DNA of 64,000 nucleotides. Source: Hymenobacter lapidiphilus. GTDB lineage: Bacteria; Bacteroidota; Bacteroidia; Cytophagales; Hymenobacteraceae. Both the position numbers and the translations under genes were made by a program. Every line of letters begins with the position of its first letter. Positions within the stretch are counted from its first letter, which is position 1. Below are positions 61,544 through 64,000 of this stretch, piece by piece. The notes beneath the pieces were generated by a model that saw nothing but the letters and a program-made list of their open reading frames with translations, was not told where the DNA came from and did not search any database. The stretch covers positions 62,001 to 126,000 of the forward strand of contig NZ_QVLT01000011.1 in NCBI RefSeq assembly GCF_003417065.2, written 5' to 3'.

Positions 61544-62479
61544 CTACGCCGCCGAAACCGGTAGCACGACGGTAGCGGCTACCGTGAGCCGGCGCGATTT
61601 GCGGGCAAACGCGTAATCGATGCGGCCCACGTTGATGCCCGACCAGCCGACCTGGTTGATGAGCGTGGTGTGGCCGTTCGGGCCGGCCACGGGCTCGGGC
61701 TTCTCCAGAAACGTATGGGTGTGGCCGCCCAGTATCAGGTCGATACCGGCTACCTGGGTAGCCAGCTTGATGTCGTCGATTTTGGCGCTTGCGTACTTGT
61801 AGCCTAGGTGCGAGAGGCAGATAACCAGGTCGCAACGCTCGGCTCCACGCAGGCGCGCCACCATGTCGCGGGCTACGGCTACGGGGTCGAGGTACTTGAT
61901 AGCCCCGAAGTTCTTGTCTTCCACGAGGCCGGCTAGGTCGATGCCCATGCCGAATACGCCGATGCGCAGGCCCTGCTTTTCGAACACCTTATAAGGCTGG
62001 AAGCGGCCGGCCAGCAGGGTGTCGGTGAAGTCGTAATTGGCGCTCAGAAACGGGAATGTGGCGTTGGGCAGCTGCTTGTGCAGGCCTTCAATGCCGTTGT
62101 CGAAGTCGTGGTTGCCGAGGGTGCTGGCGTCGTAGGCCATCTGGCTCATCAGCTTGAACTCCAGTTCGCCCTGAAAGAAGTTGAAATACGGCGTGCCCTG
62201 CCAGATGTCGCCCGAATCGAGTAGCAGCACGTTGGGCTCCTGCTGGCGCACCTGCGCCACGAGAGCCGCCCGCCGGGCCATGCCGCCCATGCCGGCCCAC
62301 TGCCCGGCATTGTCCGGAAAAGGCTCGATGCGCGAGTGCATGTCGTTGGTGTGCAGAATGGTCAGGCGCACCGTTTTATCATCGGCGGCCGCTATGGCCG
62401 GCACCGCGGCCGCGCCCAATACGCCCAGCGAGGCTACGCCCAGGCCGGTGTACTTCAGAAATTCTCTCCGATTGATCAT
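61544..62479 (-). CDS. Tat-exported metallophosphatase (5'-nucleotidase catalytic domain)
   Basis: The 311-residue product has a twin-arginine signal, MINRREFLKYTGLGVASLGV. The calcineurin-like metal site is in ILHTNDMHSRIEPFPD (D46, H48), LLLDSGDIWQGTPYFNFFQG, TLGNHDFDNGIEGL, LSHLGYKY and GGHTHTFLEKPE. This is the catalytic half of UshA-type 5'-nucleotidases; the C-terminal substrate-binding half is absent here but encoded by the next gene upstream (62639-63400) on the same strand. The two would have to meet in the periplasm. ATG 62479 starts the Tat signal. Confidence 0.9.
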   Translation of the reverse strand: MINRREFLKYTGLGVASLGVLGAAAVPAIAAADDKTVRLTILHTNDMHSRIEPFPDNAGQWAGMGGMARRAALVAQVRQQEPNVLLLDSGDIWQGTPYFNFFQGELEFKLMSQMAYDASTLGNHDFDNGIEGLHKQLPNATFPFLSANYDFTDTLLAGRFQPYKVFEKQGLRIGVFGMGIDLAGLVEDKNFGAIKYLDPVAVARDMVARLRGAERCDLVICLSHLGYKYASAKIDDIKLATQVAGIDLILGGHTHTFLEKPEPVAGPNGHTTLINQVGWSGINVGRIDYAFARKSRRLTVAATVVLPVSAA

Positions 62480-62638
62480 AATCACAGATGCTACAGATGG
62501 TGCAGACAACGCAGAGGCAGATGTCAGCTTACAGAACACAATTAGGAAAGCACGATTTCATAATCAGAAGGCAACACGGCAGCCTCTCGCAGGGAAGAAA
62601 CTCGCCGGCAGAATCGTGCTGACGGCTGCATCTGCGGT

Positions 62639-63400
62639 TTACAACTGATTCACGCGGCCTTCGATGGCGGACTGGATGGGTTTTCCCTGGGCCGTTTGCT
62701 CCTTGATGTAGTCCATGATGGCATTGCGCAGCAGCAGGCCCGTGCTTTCGGGTTTGAGCGGCTTGAAGAAGGCCATGGCGTCGCCGCCGCCGGCCAAGTA
62801 GTCGGAAATGGCAATGGCGTAGTTGCGGGTGGCGTCGAAGGGCTGGCCGCCGATGAGGATGGCGCTGGACTTGCCTTCGGGCGTAACGGTGTACGTGGCG
62901 CCCGAAACGGCCATTCTGCTGCGGGCGGCGAAATCAAACAACTCCTGCACCACGGCGCCGGGCGCGTCGAGCACCACCAGCTGGTTTTCGAACGGCATCA
63001 GCTCGAACACTGTGCCCACCGTTACGGGACCGGCCGGAATAGGAGCCCGCAGGCCGCCATTGGTCATTACGCCCAGCGGAATGGGGCGACCCAGCACCTT
63101 GCTGGCCTCGGTGCGCTGCAAGTCGGCCACAAAATTGGACAGCAGCGACTCGCCCGATTTTTTGGTCAGGGCCACCGGGGCGTTGCCCAGCACGGTCGTC
63201 ATCTGCGACACCACCTTTTCGCGGTAGGGCGCAATGGTGGCCGTGGCGCGGGCATCGTCGGGGATGGATTTACCGACGGGCTGCGCCGTAACCGGTGCCA
63301 GCCGGGCCTGGGGCTGGTAAACGGCCCGCTGGCAGGCCGGCGCGAAGGACACGGCCGCCAGCAGGCTTAAAACCGCTATAGGAGAACGAAGAATACGCAT
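62639..63400 (-). CDS. 5'-nucleotidase C-terminal (substrate-binding) domain lipoprotein
   Basis: The 253-residue product begins MRILRSPIAVLSLLAAVSFA, followed by the lipobox FAPAC. It matches the 5_nucleotid_C domain: SGESLLSNFVADLQRTEASK, LGVMTNGGLRAPIPAGPVTV (with the conserved NGG), VFELMPFENQLVVLDAPGAV, and NYAIAISDYLAGGGDAMAFF. In UshA this domain is fused behind the metallophosphatase and supplies the nucleoside stacking site. Here it is separate, with its own lipid anchor, and lies 159 bases upstream of the catalytic gene. Co-transcription is likely. Confidence 0.9.
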   Translation of the reverse strand: MRILRSPIAVLSLLAAVSFAPACQRAVYQPQARLAPVTAQPVGKSIPDDARATATIAPYREKVVSQMTTVLGNAPVALTKKSGESLLSNFVADLQRTEASKVLGRPIPLGVMTNGGLRAPIPAGPVTVGTVFELMPFENQLVVLDAPGAVVQELFDFAARSRMAVSGATYTVTPEGKSSAILIGGQPFDATRNYAIAISDYLAGGGDAMAFFKPLKPESTGLLLRNAIMDYIKEQTAQGKPIQSAIEGRVNQL

Positions 63401-63480
63401 AGCAAGTCGGCGGCAGTAAGAAAAGCCGGCGCCAAAGGTACGCCAATGCGGCCAAAACCAACAGGACCGGACGCGAAACA

Positions 63481-63516
63481 GCCGGCGGAGGAGAGGTACC
63501 TGTTCCCACCGCCGGC
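63481..63516 (-). terminator. Hairpin downstream of the outer-membrane protein gene
   Basis: GCCGGCGG (63481-63488) pairs with CCGCCGGC (63509-63516). It lies 20 bases past the stop at 63537. The stem is short and no T tract is seen, so termination is only possible. Confidence 0.4.
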
Positions 63517-63536
63517 CGTTGCAGCAACCCGCCGGG

Positions 63537-64000
63537 CTACTTGGTCAGGTCGTAGCTGAGCAGCAAGTAGAAGCGGTTGATAGTACTGATTCTGTTGAAG
63601 CCGTTGGAGTACTCGTAGCGCAGCTCAACGCTGGCGTTGCGGCCGTCGGGACGGGCCGTAGTCAGGCCCAGGCCACCGATAAGTGCCTGCTCCGGCTCGG
63701 GCGAGCCCTTATAAACTACTTCCAGCGGGCTGAGGGGCGGGCGGGCCACTTTCACACGGTCTTCTACGTCAGCCCGCAGATATAATCCATAGCTGTAGCC
63801 GGCATAAATCATGGGTTGAAACCGGCCTCTGGGATAGATATAGCGCACCAGCAAAGGGGCGCGCAGGGTGCTGAGTGTGGCGCGCTTCTCAGAACTAAGC
63901 GCCGGGGTAACCGCTATCTGATTTGTATAAGGTGCCAGCCGGTCGTAGTACTGCTGCTCGTAGAGGGTTTCCAGCCGGAAAGTGATGTTACGGCTCAGGC
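63537..64000 (-). CDS. Outer-membrane beta-barrel protein, C-terminal part (cut by window end)
   Basis: The frame is open from base 63998 to the stop at 63537 (154 residues seen). It contains alternating strands such as PMIYAGYSYGLYLRADVED, GRNASVELRYEYSNGFNRIS and the end TINRFYLLLSYDLTK. Aromatic girdle residues, Gly turns and a hydrophobic last strand are typical of Bacteroidota barrel proteins of the PorT/outer-membrane-beta-barrel groups. The N-terminus and any signal peptide lie beyond the window. The family cannot be named more exactly. Confidence 0.65.
   Translation of the reverse strand, partial: LSRNITFRLETLYEQQYYDRLAPYTNQIAVTPALSSEKRATLSTLRAPLLVRYIYPRGRFQPMIYAGYSYGLYLRADVEDRVKVARPPLSPLEVVYKGSPEPEQALIGGLGLTTARPDGRNASVELRYEYSNGFNRISTINRFYLLLSYDLTK

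Overview
ORGANISM. This is chromosomal DNA of a high-GC Bacteroidota, most likely Hymenobacteraceae (Hymenobacter or a close relative). The support is two SusC/SusD outer-membrane pairs, GSCFA and WbqC family genes, many N-terminal lipoboxes, starts with little or no Shine-Dalgarno, and TAnnTTTG promoter-like boxes, all in a GC-rich background. No rRNA, tRNA, CRISPR array, transposase or prophage was recognised. LAYOUT. 1-0.94 kb: rpsF (3' end)-rpsR-rplI. 1.2-6.8 kb: a GSCFA protein with a very long disordered tail, then priA. 6.8-12.3 kb: two lipoproteins with membrane tails, a lipobox-bearing SAM methyltransferase, queA, an Ala/Lys-rich exported protein and an AT-rich ankyrin lipoprotein. 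12.3-18.6 kb: divergent M14 carboxypeptidase and CocE-type hydrolase, small hypotheticals and a decayed gene. 18.7-23.2 kb: SusC/SusD pair 1. 23.4-28.3 kb: RNase D, a WbqC-GT2-formyltransferase operon, a MazG-like enzyme and dtd. 28.5-31.2 kb: a polytopic glycosyltransferase-like protein converging on mltG. 31.3-36.2 kb: an ScfR/RamB-type regulator divergent from malate synthase and isocitrate lyase (glyoxylate shunt). 36.3-40.9 kb: comB, gcvT, and a CZB domain-histidine kinase-response regulator set. 41-42.3 kb: rnhB, a small hydrophilic protein and a candidate structured RNA. 42.4-51.5 kb: Nudix hydrolase, PlsC-type acyltransferase, gatC, a membrane/TPR protein, an ABC ATPase, cobalamin adenosyltransferase, ilvE and prfB with its programmed frameshift. 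51.6-56.4 kb: SusC/SusD pair 2. 56.6-64 kb: GH3 protein, tandem OsmC genes, a small membrane protein, dnaA, a 5'-nucleotidase encoded as two genes, and an outer-membrane protein cut by the window end. HOW THE PARTS FIT. The clearest functional unit is scfR-aceB-aceA: members of this regulator family control acetate and short-acyl metabolism, and here the gene faces the glyoxylate-shunt genes across a region holding a 14-bp palindrome. A second unit is a zinc-binding CZB protein, a CHASE3 histidine kinase and a receiver in one run. A third is a translationally coupled WbqC-ArnC-like GT-formyltransferase operon, probably for surface glycan. STRUCTURE BETWEEN GENES. Intergenic spaces carry at least four kinds of inverted repeat. 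Several lie between convergent genes, wrap the shared terminator and supply the stop codon of one or both genes. A pseudoknot-forming RNA with its own intrinsic terminator is predicted at 42.1-42.25 kb. DATA QUALITY. dnaA, the GH3 gene and the TPR gene are each broken by what arithmetic shows to be one missing base. Because dnaA is essential, these look like sequence errors rather than biology.
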